In this document: positions 51,146-63,745 of the stretch, one piece after another
Layout of the letters: each line of letters begins with the position of its first letter
How positions within the stretch are numbered: position 1 is the stretch's first letter
From: Liolophura sinensis
Lineage: Eukaryota > Mollusca > Polyplacophora > Chitonida > Chitonidae
Length of the DNA stretch: 64,000 nucleotides
Direction of reading: 5' to 3'
NCBI RefSeq assembly: GCF_032854445.1
Contig: NC_088304.1
Coordinates: forward strand, 4,898,001 to 4,962,000
Position numbers and translations under genes: made by a program
Notes under the pieces: generated by a model
The model's input: the letters and a program-made list of their open reading frames with translations, nothing else
The model's database searches: none
Told to the model about the DNA's origin: nothing

Positions 51146-53488
51146 CGTGGTCATTCATTGCCACACTCAGGACTGATGTGTGCATGTAGACAATGGCAGT
51201 GAGTTTATGGGTGGAGGAAACTGGAGTGCCCAGGGTAAACCGCCGACCTTTGGCAAGGTACTCGTGAACTATATGATGTCAAGATATTCATACCGTATTG
51301 ATGGAGGACAAGTGGTCTTCAACAAACACTAGACTGTGCAAACTTGTCATTCAGCAGTTAGCCATGCACTTACTGTCGCCAGGCCCCACAAATCCTAAGA
51401 GCCACTGAAACACTTTGAGAAGGCTTAACTGACCAATGAACTGAAATATTTTTATTATTAAAAGAAAAACAAGGTATCAGTCAAACCACAGAAGAATATT
51501 GCCCTGAAAAGAATATGTCTTGACTACAAATTACAAATGTTATGTTTGGCTCTGTATTTTTTTGGGGGGGGGGGGGGGGGCTGAATTTCCAATTTCCATG
51601 TTATGCGGCACAAATTCTGCACTCACTCAGCATCAAAAGTTGTATTAAGTACTGGTTAACTTGGTGTCTTTACACCGTAATTGGATGAGACTTACTATCT
51701 GGTAACTTGAGAATGTTGTTCAAGTGAGGCAGCTAATGTGCGTGAATATGTCGGCAATGACACAGAACCTGTTATCAAATAACCAAACTAACACAAAACT
51801 ACCTGTATATTTAACTCCAAGCAAAACAAAAACAAGACCAATCTTATATCCATAGCCAGTAAATATTTCAAAGAAATACACATATGTTGTATTGTCATAA
51901 GTACATATATATAGGCTTAGCATAAACAACCTCAATATAACTGTACTTCTGAAGTACTCAATACTTGTACTTGTCAGATTAGAAGTACCGGTATCTATAG
52001 CTTTTATACTTATTACAAATTACGTGTATAAATGCTGCTACCCAGTACGTATAATGGGGACATGTATACTAGTAAGGTGAAACAACAAAATTTCTTGGAC
52101 ATCTAATATCCTGGCATGTCACAAGTAGAAGAATAAGCAACAATTCACCATAAATTTAACGCAATGTCTTGTTAACCAATTGTTCGATAAAATATACCCC
52201 AAAGAGACATGTTTTCATTTTCATGTGACTCGTTCAGAGACGGTTTCTGCTATCAAAAGAACGTCATCTCGCAAAATTTAAAACGATGTTGTTCCATCAC
52301 AATTAGTTTTATGGTAAATGGCCATGTTTTTTTTTTTTAATTTTTAATTTTTTTTTTTTTTGTTCTTTGGCAGAGAAATATGAAAAAAAGTTCTAAAGTA
52401 GGCTACCATGGTAAATGACTATTAAGCATCTTTTCTTAGTTCTATGGCCCATAATACACATTGCATAAATTCAAATAAAACTTTAACATAAGCTTCTTTG
52501 TTCTCCATACATGTATATCACCTCTCACCACATCACCCCATATTTACCTTCAACATTTGGTAAGATAAAAAACATCATTACCTCTACCTATTTTTCCCAA
52601 AAAAAATTGAATGTGAAGATGAAAATGTGTTTTTTTGACGACATTCAGTAGCAGTTTTCATTCAGTGTATAGTTTGAAGTCTTACTTGCACAGAAAACTT
52701 TCAACATATGGAAAATCCTTAGTGTCATGCTTTCTTCTGGAACCATATCACGCCTCTGCTTAAAGAGGCTCTACCAGAAATTTATATCAATCAGCACAAA
52801 TATAATTCTCGTGTTATTTTAGAATACTGTTAGACCAAATAGTTACATTTCACAAAACATCATTCTGTGCACATGGCCTCTTCTGTGCACATGGCACCAA
52901 TCAAATATGTAATAAAGTTTTAAAATCGAAAAAGCAGATTGCATAACAACTTCTTCAAACTTTAAAATCCTTTAAACACTTGTATAAATCACACAGGTAC
53001 ATTTAGGAGTCTTTACTGAAAGGTAATAATTTGAGCTATTCTTGGTAAATACAGAAAATTTGATTTGATTAGCGAATATGGACTTTTTGCCAAAAAATCT
53101 CTGGTATGGCCTCCTTTAAAGACAACTATACCACATTATATACTATTATATATATATTTATACATACCATTATACTATAATGCATTGTACCACATGAAAC
53201 CTGACAGACAAATACAATGATGTACAAAAATATTATAGACAAGTGATAACTAACAATGTACAATGTCGAACATTTTCCCATTTTCTTTATACACAACTTA
53301 ATATCTCGAGTTAAATAGTGGTGATAATCACATTTAAATTATAATTTTGCTCTACTCAGGTAATTGCAATATGGCACTGGAATCAGAAGCCCTATATTCT
53401 TTCTCATTCACACTTGAAGGCAAAAATTTCAGACGAACAGGTCAATGAATTAATTCACATTGTTTAAAACAAATACTTCTGCATACTG

Positions 53489-53700
53489 TAATTCTTTAAC
53501 CTCTTCACATGTTTGCAAGGTGTTTTATTCAAGCATATTCTAAAGACATTTTTCTGTGTAGACTGATAAAATTGTACTTTTTGTGAAGCCCTGATATTGG
53601 CCAATCCAACCAATGTAGTTTTGTCTTCAAAATCAAATTAAAAAAGTGCATAAATTGCATTGAAAGTTGCTATTTCATATGCGAAAAGGTTGTGGAATTA
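53489..53700. mobile_element. TIR element family D, most complete copy
   Basis: Left end TAATTCTTTAACCTCTTCAC then ATG; right end CATATG then CGAAAAGGTTGTGGAATTA, an imperfect inverted repeat of about 23-25 bp. Length 212 bp. Internal text matches 30558-30750 inverted (AATCAAATTA, TTTTGTGAAGC). No coding capacity, so it would be non-autonomous. Confidence 0.62.
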
Positions 53701-54402
53701 GGGTAGATCGTGCAAATTCTCATGAACTGACAACAATTTTTGGGAAAAGTACGGTACATTTGCAGCCTACTAAAGAATCCCCAAAACAATATGGCTACAT
53801 GCATGCACAATCAATTTTTTATATCCCTTAATCAAATTTCAAAGCTTGGTATCAATGCCATGCCATGCCATAGTCTTAGTTCCCACAAAAATAATATAAC
53901 ACAGAAATACTTAACACAAATCATAACTTAGTTGCCAAAGGACTTCACAGTTTTCACAAACAAACCCTTAAATAAGCAAACAGCCATTTCTGAGAACACC
54001 ACAGCTGTACAATGTAGTTAAATCACCGGATTGTTCGCGAATTTCAAATATCTTTGATCTGGTCGTAATTTTGTGAACAAATGTATTATAATATATTCCA
54101 AACAAGTAACATGTACTAGTTCCCCGTTTTCACTGATACATTTCAGGTCTGTGTAAAATGCTTCCATAATGTCCAAAATAAACTTAATTCAACAGATAAC
54201 TTTAAGAGGACAGAGGTTAATAAATCACGGCATAGAACAATTTGTGGCATGTTTTATGGTTGGGAAGAAACGCTAAATAATATATCACACAAATCTGAGA
54301 GGGTTTTTTTTTCTCAAAAGAAACTAGTGATGTGAAATACAGATCAACATCAACATTGTTCACACTTATACTAATACATGTATGCAACAATTCTAAAAAA
54401 TA

Positions 54403-54545
54403 AGACGTGGGAAGGTCTACCAGCAACCTGCAGATGTATGTGGGTTTCCCACAAGCTGTGCCCGGTTTCCTCCCACCATAATGCTGGTTGCCTAATATAA
54501 GTGAAATATTCTTGAGTGCGGCGTAAAACACCAATCAATCAAAAA
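54403..54545 (+). mobile_element. V-SINE (RUDI-like), 5'-truncated
   Basis: ACGTGGGAAGGTCTACCAGC through TAAGTGAAATATTCTTGAG and AAAACACCAATCAATC. Confidence 0.75.
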
Positions 54546-54773
54546 AATAAAAAAGAAGACAGTACATTGTACTTACACAAAATATAACAGTCGACAGTCA
54601 TGTCCTTTTGCTCTTTTATAGTCATTTCCAAGCTAAAAGTTATTTTTTGAAATACAATGGTCAGTTGAAAAAATTCCAGATCTAAAAATTTTGTGGAGGC
54701 ATGTACAGTTGTATGGCTTCGAAAACTGACTCCTGTGATGCCTAACATATGACTAACTGACGCCCATCTCCTG

Positions 54774-54854
54774 GCCACCAGCTCAATCACCTGACCTCCA
54801 GCTCAATCACCTGACCTCTAGCTCAATCACCTGACCTTCAGCTCAATCACCTGT
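54774..54854. repeat. 21-bp tandem repeat, four copies
   Basis: CAGCTCAATCACCTGACCT repeated with one or two changes per copy. Confidence 0.85.
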
Positions 54855-55575
54855 GGTCTATCCACAGAGCGTTTGCACTTCATCAGCAGGCTACAAAGAG
54901 CACCTTGCAGCAATGACATGGGCTAGTATAGGAACTTTACTCCAAGATGGCTGACAAGCGTTGTTCATGAACTTGGACTGTATGGTTAACTAGACGTACA
55001 CGAATGTCGGACTAGATGCTTAGATGTGAACTCTCCACGTGAATTTGTTAATCATACTAAATCAATCTTCCTGATAACATGCACAGGTGTGATGCGGATC
55101 ATCATGTAGGAGTTGATTGTCCTGATAAGATAGTAACCATGACAACAAGGTGTCTCTTTGGTTACATTGGTTAGCAAAGAGTTGTCTTTCTTGGCTGAAG
55201 CTGGACGACTACATTTCTAAGTATTTCTGAAATGTGTTCCTCCCTAGTCTAAGTTTTTTTTAACTGCTACATGCCAGTTTCTGACAAATATGCATGGAAA
55301 TCTTACTTAAAATACAATACAAAGAAGTTGTTATCCATCAGTGATGTTACATGTGGTATCAACATAGAAACATCGTAAGTCATCCACGCAAAAAAATGGT
55401 CTTGTTCCTGTTACGGACACCTCTTATTAAAATTTAAATGCCACTTACAGGTAGCAAGACTGCTTCACAATACAGTTGATCTGTTGGCTATTTTTGAACA
55501 TGGTTGGTATGAATTCCTTCCCATTCTAAAATTGTTCTGCTTGCATTCACACCTTAAGATGCATGATTTGGTTGG

Positions 55576-58500
55576 TTATCTCCTTGCATGGCTGGTATGT
55601 ATCCCTCCCCATTCTAAAATGGCTTTGTCCGGATTCTCTTCCCAGTTCGGATCCAAACGAAGCTGTGATGAAAAAAAAAAAATGCATTGAAACCTTTTTC
55701 TACATCCCTTGAGAGGACATTAATTGGAGTCATAAAGATACATTGACAAGTGATGCGGAGAAACAGCATCGCGTTTACAGTTAGGTACTTGTATCAGATA
55801 AGTAGTTCTTTTCAAAGCATCAATGAAAATAATGTTGTTGTATACATATTGCATCTGGTTCTTCAAACAAGTAAATTCAAGTTTCACAGAACATTTGTGA
55901 TATAATGCCTCCACTACTAGTTGCCATGGTAATTATATACACTGTGAACCACTTTTGCAAAAATTTCCTTAATCATTTTTTCCTTAATTTCCCTGTAAAT
56001 CCACATTATGGTGTTATAACCTATACAATTTCGTTTCAAAAAGAAACTTTTGAGAACTTGAGCTTACAAACTTTCGCCATAGACCTAAGATCATAATGTA
56101 CCAAATCCATTCCTCTGAGATTCAAAATCAACAAATGCTTAGAATTTTGAACAGCTAGACCAACGAAGTCAGATAACACACATCTAACCTTCTGTTGCCT
56201 TGATTTCTCCACTTCCTTCTTTTCCCACTGTTTTTGTTTCATCTGAGCCAGCTTAGTAGCTTGGTTTCCCACACTCCACACCTGAGGACAACAACAACAT
56301 ACTGATCATTTATCAGGCTGTATGATCAAATTTTTCTGCCTGTCTTCCACTCCATTTGGTTTTTTTTTTTTTTTGCTTGTTGCCTTATAACATCTTAAAA
56401 AGCACTTGCACTGACAGATTTCTTTGTGTAACTGTTTCCAGTTGGTTGTCATGGAAACCAGAAATTTGAACACATTTTAACAGCCATATTTTAATTTGGA
56501 AACCAGTTCATCTCAGTATGAATCTGTATACAAACCATAAAATCTTTATTTTAATTCTGTTAAGCTTCTCTCATGTCTATTGGAATTATACGGACAGATG
56601 GGCAAACATGGTGCCCCTTCAGCACAATATGTCAATGGGATAACAATAAAAACTAAACGAAACAGCTGACTGACGATGTCTTTCATACCTCAATACTGTG
56701 TAGCCTGCAGTCGACCCCGTAGTGTTGTACGGTGTCAAAATCCCGTGGGATGAAGATCGGCGGAGTCTTGCTGTCTTTGCCAATCTGGATACCTCGCCGT
56801 TTGTCTCGTGATTTCTCATTCCACAGGAACAGCCCTGCACCCACTACAGGTAAAAACACACTGTCACTTGTTGTATTCAGATTACATTAAGATCAAAGAC
56901 TAACACAGATGGGTGGAAGAACTAAAAAAGAATTCTATTTGCATTTCTTATTTTCCACATAAAATCAACTTGCTATTCAATTTATACTGAAAAGCATATT
57001 TGTCATAATTACTAAAACTTTCTAAAGTTTCATGCCGGTCACTTGTGGGAAGGTCTGCAAGTAACCCTGCGGTTCTGTGTTTTCCTCCAGCATAATGTTG
57101 GCCACCGGTAAATAAACAAATACATAAAAACTACAAATGTACTGTCTTCAGTACAGCCAAATAATTTCTATCGTAATTAATAAAATTTTAATACCACCAA
57201 GGTATCTCTTGTTGACCCAGACAACAAAATCTACAGTCATAAGCATATCCTGTTAAAATTTGTCTAGATTCACCTGTGTACTTTAAGTAGTTTCACTTAC
57301 CTTGGATCACCCTATACGAAGGGGACACCTGAATAAGCTGACAATCTGCACCTCCAAACACAGAGCCATCCTCCCTACAGAAGGAAACCAGGATGGGCAA
57401 TCATATATGTAATATACACAGATGTCACACAACTGGAAAGATCTTCAAAAAACAATTCAGCATAAGGTCCTCCCTGTTTACCGCTAGCTTTGCCATCAGT
57501 GTCTGTAAATGTCAAACGACAGCTGGTTGTTCTGTACTACGCTAATTCTTCCACCTTTTCGCATGTTTACAAGGTGTTTACTTTCTGACAGCATTATTCT
57601 ATGTACAGTAATAATAAAAATTACCCTATCCTATCTGTGCAGTCCTCACCAACCCAACCAATACAGATTTGTCTCCAAAATCAAATTAAAAAGGTGCATA
57701 AATTCCACTCGAACTCGACTAGTCAAAATTAATCTATTTAATCTGGTTCCTATGTTATGCATAAAATCAACTTGCTGTTTCAACAGCTAAAGTATTAAAC
57801 AGTCTTTCTACAATGTGTGTCACATTCGTTTTGGCCAGAATAGTCTGACACTCTTAAATGCTATGATTTTGGAAATTAGCAATTTAACACTCTTCCTTGT
57901 CCAGTGGTTAGTGTGGTAGCGCAGCACAATGACCCAGGAGCCTCTCACCAATGCGATTGCTGGGAGTTCAAACCTGGCTAATGCTGGCTTCTTCAGTCTT
58001 ACAAAGTAAGGTTTCCCAGAAACCTGAGGATGGCAATGAGTTTTCCTCGGGCTCTGCTCAGCTTACTCCCACCATAATGCTGACTGCAATCGTATAAGTA
58101 AAATATTCTTGAATTTGGCATAAAACTCCAATCAAATAAAAAAGTACAAGATCCACTATGCCACTGAGTAAGATTTACTGCTGTAACTGAGTCATTGGTC
58201 AGTGACCAATCAACAACAGCAAAAGAACACTTCAGCCAAATGAGCCAACATTATGTCTCCTGCTACAGATTTAAGAAATTTGAGCCCCTGACAAACCTCC
58301 ACTCTGTGTCCGAGGCCACACAGTAAACATGATTCCCTTCAAACGCAATCAGCATCACAGATGGACCATGGTATGAGGTCACGTGATATGAAAACCTGAA
58401 AAACAAAAACCCATTTATGGAACATGAGAAGAAGAACTAATTATTGAAGACGTGTATATTAAAAGCAGTGTCACACTTTCATAACATCAAGGCATGTACA

Positions 58501-61500
58501 TTAAATGACCTAAAATGTCAGTCAAAAAAGTGCATTCTTACAAGCAAATAAATGTCATAAAAGACCACTTTTGATGCTGAAATTTTAAATTTTATTTAGG
58601 AAAACGCAACAAGCAAACAAACCTCAAAACACCTTTCTAAGATCAACAGGTCTCTGAGAAATAGGGAAAATGTGTGACTTAGTCATACCTGAAACTTTAG
58701 GTCATTCACTGTACATGTAATTCCCCATCCCTTTATTACATTCATTGACTGCCCCCGATGACCATGTAACTTATATTCAATATTTCCTCTATGATTCTGC
58801 CATCATCAAGACTAATTGTAAAATTTTGATTTATTTTATCTGACTGGTGTTCTACGCCGTACTCAGGAATATTTTACTTACACGATGGCCGCTAGCATTA
58901 TGGTGGGAGGAAACCCCACAGACTCCAGGGGAAACAGACACCCATCATCAGGTTGTTGCCAGACCTTCCGACATACAGCCAGAGATGAAGCCAGTAAGAG
59001 CTGGACTTGAGCCTTATCATATACATCCAGCAATGAAGCCAGCCTAAGCGGCCACATTGATAACAGTTTCCTACGTCATTGTGCTGTGCTAGCACGCAGG
59101 CCCTTGCAACCAGTACATGGAGCAACAGGTAGGGGGTCCATTGCATTGAATCCTGCTTTTCTTCTCTAAACATAAGTACATGTACATGTATGCATGGATG
59201 AGCGAGTGAGTGAGTGCTTGGGGTTTAACGTCATACTTAATAATTTTTTCAGTCATATAACGATGAAGGAATCATTAGAGTGCATGGAATATGCCTCCTT
59301 GTCACAGGACGGATTTCCAAAGCTCTTTCATTTAGTGCTGCTTCAATGAGACGCTTACCGAAGGCAAGTAAGCCACCCTGCCCAAGCCATCATACTGATA
59401 CGGGTCAACCAGTCGTTGCACTACCCCCTTCATGCTGAACGCCAAGCGAGGAAGTTACAACTTCCTCTTTTAAGGGCTTAGGTGTGACTTGATCCAGGAT
59501 TGACCCTGGCTCTACCGCTCCCGAAGTGGATGTATGCATGGTTGAGAGATAGCGATGGTAGTGGTCACATACCTGTTGGCGGACAGGCCATGATCATTGC
59601 TACTGTACAACAGACTCCAGCTTTGAAACTGAGACAAATGAGCCTGAAAAATACAATTTTCAATGGAAAATAGCATCGTTTTTTGATGGTCACATGTTCA
59701 AATCTAGCTATTACTGTTTTGTATGCAGTCTTAAGTCAGACTGATTGTCAAGTGTATGATGAAGTCCAATGGCACATGCATACTCCAAGCAATTCCAATT
59801 CCTCCAATCACACAAATCATTGACATGTGCTTGATTGTTGTGTTTAATACAAATCATTTCAGTGGGGAAGCGTATATAGCCTTTAATCCCTTGAGAAGGC
59901 GCTAGGGTAAAGCAGGTCTTTGAGCCACTGTTATGTCAAAAATTGATTGTAGCATAACATCTTTAAGGAGGATTAGAGACGCGTATTGATATCTGGAAGA
60001 TCAAACCCCCACCCCCAGCTCCTGTAAGCACCTGGTGAACACCCTCCTACTGCTCTCCTAACAGGTATTCACATCACACTACAGTACTGTGGTGTGATGT
60101 GAATACCTGATACCAGACCAGAAGGCAGGGGTTCAGCAGGTGGTTATTGGAGCTAGGGGTGGAGGTTTGATCTTCCTGCTGTACTGTGGTGTTATGTGAA
60201 TACCTGATATGAGACCAGGAGGTAGGTGTTCAGCAGGTGGTTACTGGAGCTAGGGGTGGGGGTTTGATCTTCCTGCTGTACTGTGGTGTTATGTGAATAC
60301 CTGATAGGAGACCAGGAGGTAGGTGTTCAGCAGGTGGTTACAGGAGCTAGGGGTGGGGTTTGATCTTCCTGCTGTACTGTGGTGTCATGTGAATACCTGA
60401 TACCAGACCAGGAGGTAGGTGTTCAGCAGGTGGTTACTGGAGCTAGGGGTGGGGGTTTGATCTTCCTGCTGTACTGTGGTGTTATGTGAATACCTGATAG
60501 GAGACCAGGAGGTAGGTGTTCAGTAGGTGGTTATTGGAGCTAACTGTGCTGTACTGTGGTGTGATGTGAATACCTGATACCAGACCAGAAGGCAGGGGTT
60601 CAGCAGGTGGTTACTGGAGCTAGGGGTGGGGGTTTGATCTTCCTGCTGTACTGTGGTGTTATGTGAATACCTGATATGAGACCAGGAGGTAGGTATTCAG
60701 CAGGTGGTTATTGGAGCTAACTGTGCTGTACTGTGGTGTGATGTGAATACCTGATACCAGACCAGAAGGCAGGGGTTCAGCAGGTGGTTACAGGAGCTAG
60801 GGGTGGAGGTTTGATCTTCCTGCTGTACTGTGGTGTTATGTGAATACCTGATAGGAGACCAGGAGGTAGGTGTTCAGCAGGTGGTTGGTTACTGGAGCTA
60901 GGGGTGGGGGTTTGATCTTCCTGCTGTACTGTGGTGTGATGTGAATACCTGATATGAGACCAAAAGGTAGGTGTTCACCAGGTGGTTACTGGAGCTAGGG
61001 GTGGGGGTTTGATCTTCCTGCTGTACTGTGGTGTTATGTGAATACCTGATAGGAGACCAGGAGGTAGGTGTTCAGCAGGTGGTTGGTTATTGGAGCTAGG
61101 GGTGGGGGTTTGATCTTCCTGCTGTACTGTGGTGTGATGTGAATACCTGATAGGAGACCAGGAGGTAGGTGTTCAGCAGGTGGTTATTGGAGCTAGGGGT
61201 GGAGGTTTGATCTTCCTGCTGTACTGTGGTGTGATGTGAATACCTGATATGAGACCAAAAGGTAGGTGTTCAGCAGGTGGTTACTGGAGCTAGGGGTGGG
61301 GGTTTGATCTTCCTGCTGTACTGTGGTGTGATGTGAATACCTGATATGAGACCAAAAGGTAGGTGTTCACCAGGTGGTTACTGGAGCTAGGGGTGGGGGT
61401 TTGATCTTCCTGCTGTACTGTGGTGTTATGTGAATACCTGATAGGAGACCAGGAGGTAGGTATTCAGCAGGTGGTTACTGGAGCTAGGGGTGGGGGTTTG

Positions 61501-63556
61501 ATCTTCCTGCTGTACTGTGGTGTTATGTGAATACCTGATAGGAGACCAGGAGGTAGGTATTCAGCAGGTGGTTACTGGAGCTAGGGGTGGGGGTTTGATC
61601 TTCCTGCTGTACTGTGGTGTTATGTGAATACCTGATAGGAGACCAGGAGGTAGGTATTCAGCAGGTGGTTACTGGAGCTAGGGGTGGGGGTTTGATCTTC
61701 CTGCTGTACTGTGGTGTTATGTGAATACCTGATATGAGACCAAAAGGTAGGTGTTCAGCAGGTGGTTACAGGAGCTAGGGGTGGGGGTTTGATCTTCCTG
61801 CTGTACTGTGGTGTTATGTGAATACCTGATACCAGACCAGAAGGCAGGGGTTCAGCAGGTGGTTACTGGAGCTAGGGGTGGGGGTTTGATCTTCCTGCTG
61901 TACTGTGGTGTTATGTGAATACCTGATAGGAGACCAGGAGGTAGGTATTCAAGCAGGTGGTTATTGGAGCTAGGGTGGAGGTTTGATCTTCCTGCTGTAC
62001 TGTGGTGTGATGTGAATACCTGATAGGAGACCAGGAGGTAGGTGTTCAGCAGGTGGTTATTGTAGCTAGGGGTGGGGGTTTGATCTTCCTGCTGTACTGT
62101 GGTGTTATGTGAATACCTGATAGGAGACCAGGAGGTAGGTGTTCAGCAGGTGGTTGCAGGAGCTAGGGGTGGGGGATTGATCTTCCTGCTGTACTGTGGT
62201 GTGACGTAAACACCTGATACCAAACCAGGAGGTAGGTGTTCAGCAGGTGGTTATTGGAGCTAGGGGTGGAGGTTTGATCTTCCTGCTGTACTGTGGTGTG
62301 ATGTAAATACCTGATAGGAGACCAGGAGGTAGGTGTTCAGCAGGTGGTACAGGAGCTGGGGTGGGGGTTTTGATTTTTCTGCTGTACTGTGGTGTGATGT
62401 AAATACCTGATAGGAGACCAGGAGGTAGGTGTTCAGCAGGTGGTTACAGGAGCTGGGGTGGGGGTTTGATTTTTCCTGCTGTACTGTGGTGTTATGTGAA
62501 TACCTGATATGAGACCAAAAGGTAGGTGTTCAGCAGGTGGTTATTGGAGCTAGGGGTGGAGGTTTGATCTTCCTGCTGTACTGTGGTGTGATGTAAATAC
62601 CTGATAGGAGAGCAGGAGGTAGGTGTTCACCAGGTGCTTACAGGAGCTGGGGGTGGGGGTTTGATCTTCCTGCTGTACTGTGGTGTTATGTGAATACCTG
62701 ATATGAGACCAAAAAGGTAGGTGTTCACCAGGTGGTTACTGGAGCTAGGGGTGGGGGTTTGATCTTCCTGCTGTACTGTGGTGTTATGTGAATACCTGAT
62801 ACCAGACCAGGAGGTAGGGTGTTCACCAGGTGGTTACAGGAGCTAGGGGTGGGGTTTGATCTTCCTGCTGTACTGTGGTGTGCTGTGAATACCTGATACC
62901 AGACCAGGAGGAAGTTGTTCAGAAGGGGGTTACTGGAGCTGGGGGTGGGGGTCTGATCTTCCTACTGTACTGTGGTGTTATGTGAATACCTGATACCAGA
63001 CCAGGAGGTAGGTGTTCAGCCAGGTGCTTACAGGAGCTGGGGGTGGGGGGTTGATCTTCCTGCTGTACTGTGGTGTTATGTGAATACCTGATATGAGACC
63101 AAAAGGTAGGTGTTCAGCAGGTGGTTATTGGAGCTAGGGGTGGAGGTTTGATCTTCCTGCTGTACTGTGGTGTTATGTGAAATACCTGATAGGAGACCAG
63201 GAGGTAGGTATTCAGCAGGTGGTTATTGGAGCTAGGGTGGAGGTTTGATCTTCCTGCTGTACTGTGGTGTGATGTGAATACCTGAAGGAGACCAGGAGGT
63301 AGGTGTTCACCAGGTGGTTATTGTAGCTAGGGGTGGGGGTTTGATCTTCCTGCTGTACTGTGGTGTGATGTGAATACCTGATAGGAGACCAGGAGGTAGG
63401 TGTTCAGCAGGTGGTTACTGGAGCTAGGGGTGGGGGTTTGATCTTCCTGTTGCAGGTAACATGCAGGAAGCGATGTAGAGATGGTCCACACATAGGCATG
63501 GTAATCAGCTGAGTTCCTTGCTTAATACAGTCCAGGTGAGGCACATCTGCAATGTC
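55576..63556 (-). CDS. TLDc-domain protein, last seven exons (5' end outside window)
   Basis: Exons in transcript order: 63556-63461, 59643-59573, 58395-58297, 57374-57301, 56843-56689, 56281-56189, 55662-55576. All phases agree and the frame ends in TAA, giving 224 residues. The text fits a TLDc fold: SLHRFLH, then WSLLYSSNDHGLSANRF, GPSVMLIAFEGNHVYCVASD, SVFGGADCQLIQVSPSYRVI, VGAGLFLWNEKS and the closing IEVWSVG. A Lys/Gln-rich helix (KLAQMKQKQWEKKEVEKSRQ) and LDPNWEENPDKAILEW follow. TLDc proteins (OXR1, NCOA7, TBC1D24, MEAK7/TLDC1) act in oxidative stress resistance, V-ATPase or mTOR-linked functions; which subfamily this is I cannot tell. The first visible exon has an unusual donor, GTTACC. 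Further exons lie to the right of the window. Confidence 0.8.
57045..57125 (+). mobile_element. Diverged V-SINE fragment
   Basis: TTGTGGGAAGGTCTGCAAGT, then TTTTCCTCCAGCATAATG and TTGGCCACCGG. Located in a TLDc gene intron. Confidence 0.5.
57542..57715. mobile_element. TIR element family D copy, right end lost
   Basis: Left end CTAATTCTTCCACCTTTTCG then CATG; internal CCAACCCAACCAATACAG and TCAAATTAAAAAGGTGCATA as in 53489-53700. Located in a TLDc gene intron. Confidence 0.52.
57895..58143 (+). mobile_element. V-SINE (RUDI-like), near full length, diverged
   Basis: Head TTAGTGTGGTAGCGCAGCAC, CCAGGAGCCTCTCACCAATG and box B-like GAGTTCAAACC. The central domain, tail and AATCAAATAAAA follow. 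Located in a TLDc gene intron. Confidence 0.72.
58503..58706. mobile_element. TIR element family E, best copy
   Basis: Perfect 11-bp inverted ends AATGACCTAAA (58504) and TTTAGGTCATT (58696-58706). Length about 204 bp. It shares internal text with 31349-31555 and 35375-35575. No open frame of note. Confidence 0.72.
58838..59105 (-). mobile_element. V-SINE (RUDI-like), near full length, with insertion
   Basis: Inverted: GACTGGTGTTCTACGCCGTA, then ATATTTTACTTACACGATGG, the central domain and the head ending GCACGCAGGCCC. A segment around GAGATGAAGCCAG is duplicated near 58983 and 59032. Confidence 0.7.
59205..59530 (-). mobile_element. SINE family B, longest copy
   Basis: On the minus strand: head with GAGCGGTAGAGCCAGGGTC and box B-like GGATCAAGTC, then CTCGCTTGGCGTTCAGC, a body, and the tail CGTTATATGACTGAAAAAAT followed by ATGACGTTAAACCCC. 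Located in a TLDc gene intron, just after the exon at 59573. Confidence 0.68.
60050..63450. repeat. About 96-bp tandem array, roughly 35 copies, abutting a TLDc exon donor
   Basis: Units contain TGCTGTACTGTGGTGTTATG, TGAATACCTGATAGGAGACC, AGGAGGTAGGTGTTCAGCAG, GTGGTTACTGGAGCTAGGGG and TGGGGGTTTGATCTTCC. The array fills nearly the whole intron between exons 63556-63461 and 59643-59573. Its right edge, GATCTTCCTGTTGCAGGTAA, runs to within about 15 bp of the donor. Several variant classes are interleaved. Confidence 0.93.
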
Positions 63557-63604
63557 CTGGGGAAACATCCAAGTGTGACAAGAATTAAAACACAGGGTTT
63601 ATAT

Positions 63605-63745
63605 ATTTGATTGGTGTTTTACAGCGAACTCAAAATTATTTAACTTTATAAGACCGCGGCCAAGCATTATGAAGGGGATTACGCTTAATCATCCGCAGGT
63701 TGCTACAGATCTTCCCACATACGCCAGAGAGGAAGCCAGCATGGC
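63605..63745 (-). mobile_element. V-SINE (RUDI-like) partial, diverged
   Basis: TTGATTGGTGTTTTACAGCG, then CATTATGAAGGGGATTACG, ATCATCCGCAGGTTGCTAC and GAGAGGAAGCCAGCATG, inverted. It lies upstream of the first visible TLDc exon. Confidence 0.68.

Larger units (their letters stand above)
44077..55575. other. Spacer between SLC25A1 and the TLDc gene; no gene recognised
   Basis: It begins with the SLC25A1 3' UTR and ends with the TLDc gene 3' UTR. It contains a TA microsatellite at 45080-45134, tandem arrays at about 45950-46905, 47195-47520, 47985-48365 and 54774-54854, SINE copies and one TIR element. A 75-codon minus-strand frame at 48467-48694 has protein-like composition but no recognisable family and no clear splice partners. 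Confidence 0.6.
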
